Positions 24,947-33,166 of a stretch of 64,000 bases of DNA are shown piece by piece. Numbering within the stretch: the first letter of the stretch is position 1; every line of letters starts with the position of its first letter. The position numbers were made by a program, and so were the translations under genes. The notes beneath the pieces are model-generated. The model was given only the letters and a program-made list of their open reading frames with translations. It was not told the DNA's origin and made no database searches. The stretch lies in NCBI GenBank assembly GCA_033851915.1, contig JAWSVM010000003.1, forward strand, positions 248,001 through 312,000, read 5' to 3'. This DNA is from UBA1672 sp033851915 (GTDB lineage Bacteria > Pseudomonadota > Alphaproteobacteria > Micavibrionales > Micavibrionaceae).

Positions 24947-26626
24947 TTAACTCTCCTGCGTCATCCAGCTTCTAATGACTGAGACAGTCTCTTCCGGATA
25001 ATTATCTACAATTTCTTCAACTCTTTTGACTGTTGAGGCTTTAACGCGGCCTTCAATGCCCCGAATATTAACAAGGTCTTCCTCGTCGTCATTGTCGTTG
25101 CTGTTTGTTATCGGTTGCCCGTCTGCACCAATCTGCACGGCGCCTGTTGGTGGCGGCGCAAGGGCAGGGTTTGCGGGGGAGGCGGCAAGTAAGTCGTGTT
25201 GCAACATATCATCAAGCCCGGCTCTTGGTGATAATTCAACATTCATCAATTTTGTGACCATTGGCTGCAATATAAGAAGGACAACCAGAATAACCATGAT
25301 GGCGACAACCATAATCTCTGCCGCGTCGATTAAGTCGCTTTTCTCAAAGCCAAACAGCATACGCTCATCAACCAGATCTTCCGCAGCGTCCAGCACGGCA
25401 AATTGTAAATTGATAACTTCCAATGCGTCACCGCGATCCTCATCAATCCCGATTGCAATACGAATAAGGGTTGATATCTTACCCATCTCTTCGGTGGAAC
25501 GGGCTTCATAGGTTTTCACACCTTCTTCGTCTGTAACATAACGCCCGTCAACCAAAACGGAGACATGAAGTTTTTCAACACGCCCAGATTGGAAAACAGT
25601 GTTTCTTATTGTTTTGCTGATTTCGTAATTGGCCACTTCTTCGTTGCGGCTGCTTTCTGCGGACGGCCCTTGATCCGCTAATAAATCACCGCCAATGCCG
25701 GGTAAGTTATTACCGATGGAAACATCGTTGCCAGCAGGCTCTCTCTCGGTACTATTTTCCTGCGTAGATTGGGTTGACCTTAGAACCTGACCTTCGGGAT
25801 TATATAATTCTTCGCTTGTGTTGATCCGGTCAAAATTCATGTCCACGGTTACAATGGCGGTTACTTTTCCATACCCGACAATGCGGCTGACTTGCTCTTC
25901 AATCTTGTTTTGCAGGCGCGTCTCATAATTTTTACGCATATCATCGGCTTTTAATGACAAAAGCTCATTATCTTCACTGCCGCCCTTGGCCAGCAAATTA
26001 CCATTACTATCAACCACAGAGACATTCCTTGATTTCAGTGCAGGAACAGCAGAGGCGATAAGGGATTGCACGGAGACAATTTGTTGGCGATCAATCACAG
26101 ACCCTGAGTTAATACCAAGAACAACACTGGCGGAGGGCGCGCGCGTTTGGCGGCTAAATTTTTGTCTTTGCGGCAAAACGATATGAACGCGAGCGCTGCG
26201 AATATTGTTGAGCGAGCTGATGGTTCTGGCCAGTTCACCTTCTAAGGCGCGTACCTGATTGATGTTTTGTACGAAATTTGTTGTGCCAAAACCTGATTGT
26301 TTATCAAACAGTTCATAACCGATATTACCGCCATTTGGCAAACCTTCCGCGGCAAGCAGCATGCGCGCACGACCAACTTCGTCTCCGGGAACTAAAATAC
26401 GTGAACCGTCTGATGAAATTTCATAGGGGATTTGGCTCTCTTCTAATTTGCTGGCAACAGCGCCTGAATCTATAGTGGAGAGGTCTGTGTAGAGCAGTTT
26501 CATTTCCTGTGTTGTAATCCGCATGGAAATAAAGACGAAAAACATAAGGAGGCCAAGGAGAATGGCGCCCATAACGCCTAAGCGAGCAGGGCCTAATTGT
26601 TGTAATGTCGCGACAAAACTATTCAC
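24947..26626 (-). CDS. fliF: Flagellar MS-ring protein FliF
   Basis: The 559-residue inner-membrane MS-ring protein on which the basal body and export gate assemble. Transmembrane helices are at about 15-35 and 435-460. Ring-building motifs lie between them (the DEVGRARMLLAAEGLPNGGN region near 80). The cytoplasmic C-terminus, which binds FliG, ends the protein. First gene of fliF-fliG-fliH-fliN-motA. The 370-base upstream region holds a hairpin and a near-consensus CtrA site. Confidence 0.96.
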   Translation of the reverse strand: MNSFVATLQQLGPARLGVMGAILLGLLMFFVFISMRITTQEMKLLYTDLSTIDSGAVASKLEESQIPYEISSDGSRILVPGDEVGRARMLLAAEGLPNGGNIGYELFDKQSGFGTTNFVQNINQVRALEGELARTISSLNNIRSARVHIVLPQRQKFSRQTRAPSASVVLGINSGSVIDRQQIVSVQSLIASAVPALKSRNVSVVDSNGNLLAKGGSEDNELLSLKADDMRKNYETRLQNKIEEQVSRIVGYGKVTAIVTVDMNFDRINTSEELYNPEGQVLRSTQSTQENSTEREPAGNDVSIGNNLPGIGGDLLADQGPSAESSRNEEVANYEISKTIRNTVFQSGRVEKLHVSVLVDGRYVTDEEGVKTYEARSTEEMGKISTLIRIAIGIDEDRGDALEVINLQFAVLDAAEDLVDERMLFGFEKSDLIDAAEIMVVAIMVILVVLLILQPMVTKLMNVELSPRAGLDDMLQHDLLAASPANPALAPPPTGAVQIGADGQPITNSNDNDDEEDLVNIRGIEGRVKASTVKRVEEIVDNYPEETVSVIRSWMTQES

Positions 26627-26996
26627 GTTATATACCTTATATTACACATTAAATAATTACGCTAGAACCCCAAAGAAGGTAGGGGTAGCAATAGTATAGC
26701 ATAAACACCCCCATCAAGACGAGGGGGTGATTCGCCTTTAAAGCAAGTCCTTGCAAATAAAGTACTGTAATTTTTATATTCTGGCAAATGGCAATGTTGT
26801 ATAAGGTTGATTAAAGGGCGTACGGCGTGTTTCGGTTGATAAAGGGTTAATAACGTGAGGATATCAGCGCTTATCCACCGTGAATTTATGCGTTTTCTTG
26901 ACTTTTGCATAAAACTGGACTATAGTGATAGTAGGGTAGTATATCTTGTTTGCATTGTGTGAGCAGGGTTTTAATAAGAAAGGTTAGGGATTCACC
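26627..26996. promoter_or_regulatory. Intergenic region between divergent fliF and flaG-like genes
   Basis: The region has no convincing gene; a frame of 82 codons on the minus strand (26662-26910) looks spurious. It contains a hairpin at 26706-26729 (CACCCCC pairing with GGGGGTG) in the fliF leader. A near-consensus CtrA site (TTGA-N7-TTAA) lies at 26836-26850. A strong sigma-70-type promoter for the flaG-like gene is at 26898-26926. No clear fliF promoter was recognised. Confidence 0.55.
26898..26926 (+). promoter_or_regulatory. Sigma-70-type promoter of the flaG-like gene
   Basis: TTGACT (26898-26903), a 17-base spacer and TATAGT (26921-26926) closely match the -35 and -10 consensus. The expected start of transcription is near 26933, about 64 bases before the ATG. 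Confidence 0.65.
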
Positions 26997-27488
26997 ATGA
27001 TTGAAGCGGTGAGCTCATCATTGGTAAGTGCACAAGCTCTACGTGGAAACGTTAGCGCGCCTCCTCCTGCAACAGTGCGGGAAGTGCCGAAGGCACCCTA
27101 TATCAGCCCTCATATTTCTATAGATATAGCGCATAACAAAGTGGTTCTTCAAATAAGAGATAGCGACACTGGTGATGTGCAGCAACAATTTCCTACGGAA
27201 AGTCGCCTTGTGCAACTTAGTCAAGCGCAAGCAAGGCTAGAGCAACAGCAGGCTGTTCGCAGTGCGGATATACCTGATGCGCCACCACCACGTCAGGGCG
27301 CTGCGCCTGAGCCAACATCAATTCCTGTTCCAAGTGTGCAGTCTTCCGATATTATTACGGTGCAAGATGTGACGTCTTCTGCGTCGGCGAATGTATCACA
27401 GCCGTCACCGCAAGTTGCTGCCGCTGCATTATCTGCAAGCGCACAATCAACTCAGCCAAGTACAACGGGCGTGAGTGTCCTCGCATAA
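26997..27488 (+). CDS. FlaG-like protein with disordered C-terminus
   Basis: A 163-residue protein. Residues about 35-70 (SPHISIDIAHNKVVLQIRD, then DSDTGDVQQQFP) match the FlaG domain pattern of a two-stranded hairpin followed by a DxxTGEVIRQIP-like motif. The remaining 95 residues are Pro/Ser/Ala/Gln-rich and disordered. FlaG influences filament length or flagellin chaperoning in other bacteria. It stands alone between fliF (divergent) and flaF (convergent), with its own sigma-70-type promoter and a strong terminator. Confidence 0.75.
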   Translation: MIEAVSSSLVSAQALRGNVSAPPPATVREVPKAPYISPHISIDIAHNKVVLQIRDSDTGDVQQQFPTESRLVQLSQAQARLEQQQAVRSADIPDAPPPRQGAAPEPTSIPVPSVQSSDIITVQDVTSSASANVSQPSPQVAAAALSASAQSTQPSTTGVSVLA

Positions 27489-27516
27489 TTTTCAATATAT
27501 AGATTTGACGTGTATC

Positions 27517-27541
27517 TGCAGCGAGACGCTGCATTTTTTTA
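27517..27541 (+). terminator. Rho-independent terminator of the flaG-like gene
   Basis: A perfect 7-bp stem TGCAGCG/CGCTGCA with an AGA loop is followed by eight T. The T run reaches the stop codon of the convergent flaF gene. Confidence 0.9.
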
Positions 27542-28018
27542 TCCTGAGATATCAGTCGTTGATCCGGGCGGGCGTTGCTCAATAGGGGGTGCGGTATGTT
27601 CTTGCACTTGATTATCCTGATTTTCCTGAGCTGTCATAAGGCCTGCGGAAATTTCCCGATTAATACTAATCAGAATATTGAGTTTTTCCTTTTTCGGAGC
27701 AGCGAGGATATCAATTTCCCGTTTGAAGATGAAATTGGCCAGATTAACGATATTGCTACGCAGATCGTTTGGTCTGCCGCCATCTTTGTTTTCTAATGCG
27801 GTGTCATAGAACAAAACCCATATTTGGCGGTTATAGGTCATCGCGTCCTCAAGGGCGGCTCTCGGGCGGTCATCCCAATTATCGATTAAGGCCTGCATTG
27901 TGCGATTGGATTTTAAGAGAATGCGTGCTTCCAGCTCTCTTTGGTTTGTTGTGTGTGCTTGCGCATTTGTGTCATAGGCATTGGTTGCCTTGGCATACGG
28001 ATTTTTATTATACGACAT
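27539..28018 (-). CDS. flaF: Flagellar biosynthesis regulator FlaF
   Basis: A 159-residue protein matching FlaF of alphaproteobacteria (RELEARILLKSNRTMQ, LEDAMTYNRQIWVLFY, IVNLANFIFKREIDIL). FlaF is needed for flagellin secretion or translation and acts with FlbT. The ATG at 28018 is chosen because GGGAG lies about ten bases upstream; the frame stays open further but without support. Its start overlaps the end of flbT by 11 bases. The last 35 residues, rich in Gln and Pro, are an extra tail. Confidence 0.92.
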   Translation of the reverse strand: MSYNKNPYAKATNAYDTNAQAHTTNQRELEARILLKSNRTMQALIDNWDDRPRAALEDAMTYNRQIWVLFYDTALENKDGGRPNDLRSNIVNLANFIFKREIDILAAPKKEKLNILISINREISAGLMTAQENQDNQVQEHTAPPIEQRPPGSTTDISG

Positions 28019-28394
28019 GTTCAAGTAACTCCCGCTCATGCTCAATGAGTTGCTTCGCAACTTTCATGGCTTTGTAATAAGCGCCATCCATTATTTTTTC
28101 ATTGATTTGCATAAAGAAAATTGAGCTGGAGGGAGATGCTTTTTGCACTTCATTGACGGCCAGAAAATAGCGGTCATGATAGTCCTTAGGATCGGGGGAT
28201 ATATACATGCACTGAATGATGAAGTAGATGCCCTTGCAAGGTGTGTCTGCATCTTCTTCTTGCATGATATCTTTTTGACGGATGATCGGGGCGTCGCCGG
28301 CAATGTGAAGGCGGGTGCGCTGTGAGCTGTTGGTTATAACAGCCTCGCCGATAAGAATTTTTTCTTGGGGTTTTAAGTCTATTACAAGAGCCAT
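28008..28394 (-). CDS. flbT: Flagellin translation repressor FlbT
   Basis: A 128-residue protein matching FlbT, which binds the flagellin mRNA leader and destabilises it when the hook is incomplete. The start at 28394 (MALVIDLKPQEKILIGEAVI) has an AAGGAAG ribosome-binding site; upstream in-frame codons extend into the flagellin terminator region and are not used. The terminal EHERELLEHV segment overlaps the flaF start. flagellin-flbT-flaF is the classic alphaproteobacterial order. Confidence 0.93.
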   Translation of the reverse strand: MALVIDLKPQEKILIGEAVITNSSQRTRLHIAGDAPIIRQKDIMQEEDADTPCKGIYFIIQCMYISPDPKDYHDRYFLAVNEVQKASPSSSIFFMQINEKIMDGAYYKAMKVAKQLIEHERELLEHVV

Positions 28395-28506
28395 GGATTT
28401 CTTCCTTTCTACGTATGACATCGCCTTCTGCGAATACTCTAGCTTAATTATATCATAGATGGGTTTGTAAAAGGAAGGATAAAAAACATTGTATAGACAA
28501 AGAAAT

Positions 28507-28533
28507 ATGGCGGAGAATTTCTTCCTCCGCCAT
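28507..28533 (-). terminator. Terminator after the flagellin gene
   Basis: A perfect 9-bp inverted repeat, ATGGCGGAG/CTCCGCCAT, with a 9-base loop lies 37 bases past the flagellin stop codon. On the minus strand it is followed by a T-rich but interrupted tail, so read-through into flbT is possible. Confidence 0.7.
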
Positions 28534-28569
28534 GTCTCGAAAATATGTAAGTAATTCTGTTTGTCAGAA

Positions 28570-30225
28570 TTAGAATAGTCGTAGAACCGCTTGCTGCGAT
28601 TGTGACGCCAATGATAGGGATGTAACACCCAGTGTTTGACGTGTTTGCAAAGCGAGTAGGTTTGCACCTTCTTCATTTTGATCTGCAACTGTCAAGTCAT
28701 CAGCACCGGCTTTCAGCGTGTTGATCGTAGACTTTGTAAAGTCTTGACGTGTCTGAATGATAGACAAGTTATTCGCCAAAGATGACCCAAAGCTACGAAC
28801 TGCTCCCAATGCTTCACGTGACTGTGTCGCTGACAATTCAATTTCAGTTGAGCTTCTGAATGTTGCTTCTGTCAGGCCAAGTCCATTTGCTGTAAAGTTT
28901 GCACCATTTGTAGTTAGCTGGCTTGTGTTGGTTTCGTTAAAGAATGTTGTGAGGTTATCACCATTCAATAAGTTCACACCACGATAACTTGCATCTACAA
29001 CTAAGCGATCAATTTGCTCTCTTAGTGCATTGTAATCAGATGCTAACGAATCTAGGGATGATGTACTGCTGTTAAACACGAATGTTTGATCAGCGGTATT
29101 CGCCACAGTTGTCACCAATGGATCGAGGTTACCGGTTGGATCGCCTAAACCAATATTGAATGATGATCCAGCTGTACCCGTTGTACGCAATTGAACATTG
29201 TCAACTGAGTCATCGAGTGATGTGATGCTGAACGTACCATTACTATCATCAAAGTTCGCTTGGATAAGCTCATTCACTGACGCATTTTGGTTAATAGAAT
29301 CCACAAGATCTTGGAACGTTGATGTTGCACCTGCTGTAAATGTAACGGCTGTACCATTGTTAACGGAAATTGAGATGCTTGTGTCTATACCTGTGATGAT
29401 AGTGTTACCATCCCCATCAAGGTAGTCACCTTGAATTAGGTCACCAGCTTCTGCGATATTCCCTGATCCTTCAAAAATAGATATTGAAGTTAGGGTGTTT
29501 CCTGCAACAATTGTGGCTGATGCAAGGTCAGATGTACCTGTACCATCATTTTCTAATTCAAGAATATCGCCAAGACCCAAGTCACCAAAACCAGCGATAG
29601 ATAAAGTGTTCGCTGCCGTTGTTGATATACGGAAAGATCTACCATCACTACTTTCAATGGATAAGAAGCCTTCTGAATCTATGGAGGCTAAAATTTCACC
29701 ACCTTGAGTGTCTGAGAAGCGATCAGAGATGCTGGCGGCTAAGCTGTAAGCTGTACCTGTCCCAACAGTAAATGTTTCTGAAATCTGTGTTCCCGAATCG
29801 TCTGTTGTTGTTATGACGATGTCTTCTGTACCAGCGATGTTTGCTAATGTGCTTAGGTCAGCTGTTGTACTTAGGTCAATTGTTCCAGTTATACGTGCTT
29901 CACCTTCTGATGCAGCCAATTCGTCACGTGCAGAAGATGCAATGGATTGAGCTTGTTCAACAAGGGTTGTCAACGCTGTGATACCATTGTCGGCAGCTTC
30001 AATCGTACGGATTGATTGGCCAATACCATCAAGAAGACGGCTAAGGTCTGATGCACGGTTATCAAGTGATTGTGCGGCGAAGAAGTTAGAGGGACTATCG
30101 AGCGCAGAGTTAACCTTCAAGCCTGTTGCGAGGCGAAGTTGCGTTGTATCGATAAGATTTTGAGTTGATTGCAGCGATAGAAGGTTGTTTCTAAGGGCTG
30201 CGGTTAATACGACATCTGAAGACAT
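28570..30225 (-). CDS. Flagellin (large)
   Basis: A 551-residue filament protein from the ATG at 30225, which has AAAGGAA seven bases upstream. The conserved N-terminal coiled-coil domain (LRLATGLKVNSALDSPSNF, about 30-48) and C-terminal domain (ending LASQSQQAVLRLF) flank a Thr/Asp/Ser/Gly-rich central region of roughly 300 residues. Alphaproteobacterial flagellins are commonly 270-400 residues, so the surface domain is expanded. Cysteine is absent. A CtrA box overlaps its apparent -35 element, and flbT and flaF follow it. It is the only flagellin gene in this window. Confidence 0.95.
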   Translation of the reverse strand: MSSDVVLTAALRNNLLSLQSTQNLIDTTQLRLATGLKVNSALDSPSNFFAAQSLDNRASDLSRLLDGIGQSIRTIEAADNGITALTTLVEQAQSIASSARDELAASEGEARITGTIDLSTTADLSTLANIAGTEDIVITTTDDSGTQISETFTVGTGTAYSLAASISDRFSDTQGGEILASIDSEGFLSIESSDGRSFRISTTAANTLSIAGFGDLGLGDILELENDGTGTSDLASATIVAGNTLTSISIFEGSGNIAEAGDLIQGDYLDGDGNTIITGIDTSISISVNNGTAVTFTAGATSTFQDLVDSINQNASVNELIQANFDDSNGTFSITSLDDSVDNVQLRTTGTAGSSFNIGLGDPTGNLDPLVTTVANTADQTFVFNSSTSSLDSLASDYNALREQIDRLVVDASYRGVNLLNGDNLTTFFNETNTSQLTTNGANFTANGLGLTEATFRSSTEIELSATQSREALGAVRSFGSSLANNLSIIQTRQDFTKSTINTLKAGADDLTVADQNEEGANLLALQTRQTLGVTSLSLASQSQQAVLRLF

Positions 30226-30286
30226 TGTATATTCCTTTCCTAGGTTTGTACTACCAGAATATCCTATTCCAGCTTGATACACCATC

Positions 30287-30316
30287 ATAGTAGCACAAGC
30301 GTTAACAAACCGTTAA
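30287..30316 (-). promoter_or_regulatory. Flagellin promoter with a perfect CtrA box
   Basis: On the minus strand a TTAACG -35-like element, an 18-base spacer and a TACTAT -10-like element lie about 60-90 bases upstream of the flagellin ATG. A perfect TTAA-N7-TTAA site (30302-30316) overlaps the -35, the usual place for CtrA activation. No sigma-54 element was found here. Confidence 0.6.
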
Positions 30317-30413
30317 ATTTATTTTTTTGTTGGTCTTATAATCTTGTGCATTATATAGGTAAGCCGCACCGTTATTGGTGTTCCACGGAATAGTTATGTC
30401 TTCTCGATAGTAT

Positions 30414-30467
30414 TAAAAAAAGGGACGTATCAGGTATGGTTTTCTACCAATTCTTCCTGATACGCCC
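30414..30467 (-). terminator. Rho-independent terminator of the hook operon
   Basis: CGTATCAGG (30426-30434) pairs with CCTGATACG (30456-30464), with a smaller TGG/CCA pairing inside. On the minus strand the stem is followed by an uninterrupted run of T. It ends the flgI-to-flgE unit. Confidence 0.85.
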
Positions 30468-30636
30468 GAACTGTAAGGCCGTTCACGCTTCTGCATGGTT
30501 TGCTTTACAGTGATTCGGATACTGGGCTTTAGGGGTTAGGGATGCAGGGTAGCAAAGTCCCAAAACTCAATATCCTGAATAGTCGCTGTTCTTGCCTCCC
30601 TGTGGGAGAAAAGTTCTTAAACTATGTTCTTATTTG

Positions 30637-32382
30637 TTATCTCAGTTGCAACAGCTCCTGCGTCATTTGGTCAACGGTGTTGATAACCTTCGTACCCGCG
30701 GAGTAGGCGCGTTGTGAAACAATCAGCAGGGCAAATTCATCGGCCAGATCGACGTTTGAATTTTCCAGTGTTGAGGGTTCGATAAAGCCCGCACCACCTG
30801 ATCCTGCTTCACGAAGGTTTTCCTCACCAGAGTCTTCTGTTTCGGTGTAAGCCGTTCCCGAGACCTCTGCAAGGCCGTTGGAATTGGCAAAGGTGATGAG
30901 TGGCAGTTTATAGAGAACCGAGCTGGCTCCGTTGGAGAACTGTGCAATCACAAAGCCTTCACGGTCAATTTGTATCCCTGTTCTAAGGCCGAGTTCTGCA
31001 CCATCCTGATCGGAGAACAAAACACTGTAATCACTTGAAAACTGGGAGAAACGTGAGACATCGATGTTGATATTCTGAAGATCTGCCCCGTTATTCCAGT
31101 CAATCTGGCTAAGTTCGATGTCAATATTACCGGAGGCATCGGATAAGGAATTAATCGTACCGTCTCCTCTAAAGCTAATCAGCCCTTGGCTCAATGTATT
31201 GTTGTTAGGATCAAGGATTTTCATTGACCACCAACCGCGTGAATTATAACCGGGGTCGCCGGGCAGGAATTGCAGGGTAGGGTACTCACCCGAGCTGTAT
31301 GCCGGTGTATCACCTGGTAAACCGTTGGAGAAAGTACCGCCGGACAGGTTATCCGATGTATAGGTGGCGGGGGTAAAACCAACGGATGCTAAGGCTGTGC
31401 CTGCACCAATATCTGCGAGGGTGAAGTTTTCTGTTCCTAAAACGAAGTCGTCATGCTCAAGAACAATTTCACCATCATTTCCTAAAAAGGCGTGAAGGTC
31501 TGTTACGTTGGAGTTGATATCATCAATGAGATCACCAATATTAAAAATCATAACATCAACACCGACAGGAAGAGCCGCGCCGTCTATGGCGCTGATTTGA
31601 TAGGTGCGTATACCACCGCCATCAACATCGATTGAAAATTGATCACCGTCGGTCAAACCCAGATCATTTACCATTTCATCTGTGGTGGTTAGCTGTGTTC
31701 GCGTCGTTGCATGTACGGCTTGCGGGCCGTAGACTTTTGTGAATTGGAAAGATATCGGTTGCGGGTTTCCGAGTGTGTCAAAAACCGTTAATCCCCGTGT
31801 GAAATCCGAATTTGCCGTGATCGCATCGGCAAGCAAAGTGTCGCCCTCTGCCGAGTCAAGGTTAATAGAAAGTTCGGCTGTATTTGTCGGACGTGTCAAT
31901 CCGCCCAAAAAGGCAACATCAATAGGTACAAGAGAGGTCAGATCTCCTTGGTTAGATGGCAAGTTTCCTTGTTGATCCACAACCCAGCCATGAAGATAGA
32001 AGCCGGCAGAGTTTCTAAGGAACCCTTGTGCATCTTCACTAAACTGGCCGTTTCTGGTGTATAGGAATTCTGTTAGAGCGGAGTTATCCGAGTCTCGTTT
32101 GACGGCGAAAAAGCCTTTACCTGATATTGAGGCATCGGTTCCTGAAACAGACTGTGTGATTGGCCCTTGTTGGTCAACACGTTGAATTCTATTTGCGGTC
32201 ACTGTACCGGGGGAATAACGGCTTGTGTTACCACTTGTCGTGACAAGAGAGAAAAACGATGCAGACGACCTTTTAAATCCTGTTGTATTGATGTTAGCGA
32301 TGTTATTCGCGATGATTGCCACGTTTTGCGATTGGGCGGAAAGGGCGGAAACCCCTGTAAATAATGCTCCAAATAGTCCCAT
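30637..32382 (-). CDS. flgE: Flagellar hook protein FlgE
   Basis: A 581-residue hook subunit from the ATG at 32382 (AAGGAG eight bases upstream). The N-terminal rod/hook motif ALSAQSQNVAIIANNIANINTTGFKR and the C-terminal SNVDLADEFALLIVSQRAYSAG block are diagnostic. A large D1/D2 region lies between them, with the hook-specific ISFRGDGTINSLSD segment. It is longer than enterobacterial FlgE (about 400) but similar to other alphaproteobacterial hooks. It is the last gene of its operon, 62 bases after flgD. Confidence 0.96.
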   Translation of the reverse strand: MGLFGALFTGVSALSAQSQNVAIIANNIANINTTGFKRSSASFFSLVTTSGNTSRYSPGTVTANRIQRVDQQGPITQSVSGTDASISGKGFFAVKRDSDNSALTEFLYTRNGQFSEDAQGFLRNSAGFYLHGWVVDQQGNLPSNQGDLTSLVPIDVAFLGGLTRPTNTAELSINLDSAEGDTLLADAITANSDFTRGLTVFDTLGNPQPISFQFTKVYGPQAVHATTRTQLTTTDEMVNDLGLTDGDQFSIDVDGGGIRTYQISAIDGAALPVGVDVMIFNIGDLIDDINSNVTDLHAFLGNDGEIVLEHDDFVLGTENFTLADIGAGTALASVGFTPATYTSDNLSGGTFSNGLPGDTPAYSSGEYPTLQFLPGDPGYNSRGWWSMKILDPNNNTLSQGLISFRGDGTINSLSDASGNIDIELSQIDWNNGADLQNINIDVSRFSQFSSDYSVLFSDQDGAELGLRTGIQIDREGFVIAQFSNGASSVLYKLPLITFANSNGLAEVSGTAYTETEDSGEENLREAGSGGAGFIEPSTLENSNVDLADEFALLIVSQRAYSAGTKVINTVDQMTQELLQLR

Positions 32383-32444
32383 AGTCTTTCTCCTTATATT
32401 ACGCATTCAATGTTAAATTTAAGTATGTGTGTTTATTCGTATAG

Positions 32445-33146
32445 TTATGTTGTGCTGCCGCCTGAGCCACCGGTCGTTGATGTGACCGCCGGTTCAACAA
32501 CGTTAATAATGTTTCCAAGTGATACGGCGCGCGATCCAACCAGCAGGAATGTTGAACCGTTTTGCGTTTCAATACCGCTGACATGTCCTGTAACAACGGT
32601 TGTTACAGTTAATGCGCTATTCTGCCCGTCCAGTGCGTCCACTCTGATTTCATATGTGCCTTCAGGCTGAACGATACCGTTATCGTCTTTGCCGTCCCAT
32701 GTGAATTCTGTGGCGCCGCCTGATACATCTTCGGAGTAGATCAATGTGCCGTCTTCATCAAAGATGTTAATTGTTGTGTCTACAGAATCGCCGTTAATCG
32801 CATAGGCAATTTTCACGGGGTCTGTGCCGTTGAAATGCCCTTCGGAGCTGATGTAACTGATGTCTTTCCCAACATAATTCAGCGCAGAAGAGAACGAAGA
32901 CCCTAGGCTTAGAGAGACTAGAGCATCCAGTTTTTGATTGGTGTTAATGGATTGTTCAACCCCTGCAAACTGAACCAGTTGGCTGGTAAATTCGGATGAA
33001 CTTGCAGGGTCTAACGGATCTTGATTTTGCAGTTGTGTGGTCAGCAGAACCAAAAAGTCATCAAAATCTCCCGCTAATTGTGCTGATGAATTCGCCGTGT
33101 TTTCTGCAAAATTTAATGCATTATTTATCGTAACATCACTTGCCAT
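32445..33146 (-). CDS. flgD: Hook assembly scaffold FlgD
   Basis: A 233-residue hook cap. The N-terminal FLVLLTTQLQNQDPLDPASSSEFTSQL is diagnostic, and a FlgD Ig-like domain follows (ATEFTWDGKDDNGIVQPEGTY). The C-terminus carries a Thr/Ser/Gly tail (STTGGSGGSTT). It lies between fliK (20 bases) and flgE (62 bases), the usual hook-operon order. Confidence 0.95.
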   Translation of the reverse strand: MASDVTINNALNFAENTANSSAQLAGDFDDFLVLLTTQLQNQDPLDPASSSEFTSQLVQFAGVEQSINTNQKLDALVSLSLGSSFSSALNYVGKDISYISSEGHFNGTDPVKIAYAINGDSVDTTINIFDEDGTLIYSEDVSGGATEFTWDGKDDNGIVQPEGTYEIRVDALDGQNSALTVTTVVTGHVSGIETQNGSTFLLVGSRAVSLGNIINVVEPAVTSTTGGSGGSTT

Positions 33147-33166
33147 TTTTTTCTCCTAATACCTCG

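Larger units (their letters stand above)
30226..30636. promoter_or_regulatory. Intergenic region between flagellin and flgE
   Basis: This 411-base gap has no gene. From left to right it holds the flagellin leader, the flagellin promoter with a CtrA box (30287-30316), and the flgE terminator (30414-30467). About 170 further bases trail flgE, in which I see nothing specific. Confidence 0.7.

Noticed and set aside
26662..26910. An 82-codon frame in the fliF leader region
   Set aside because: It has no ribosome-binding site, contains the hairpin and the promoter of the opposite gene, and encodes an implausible protein.
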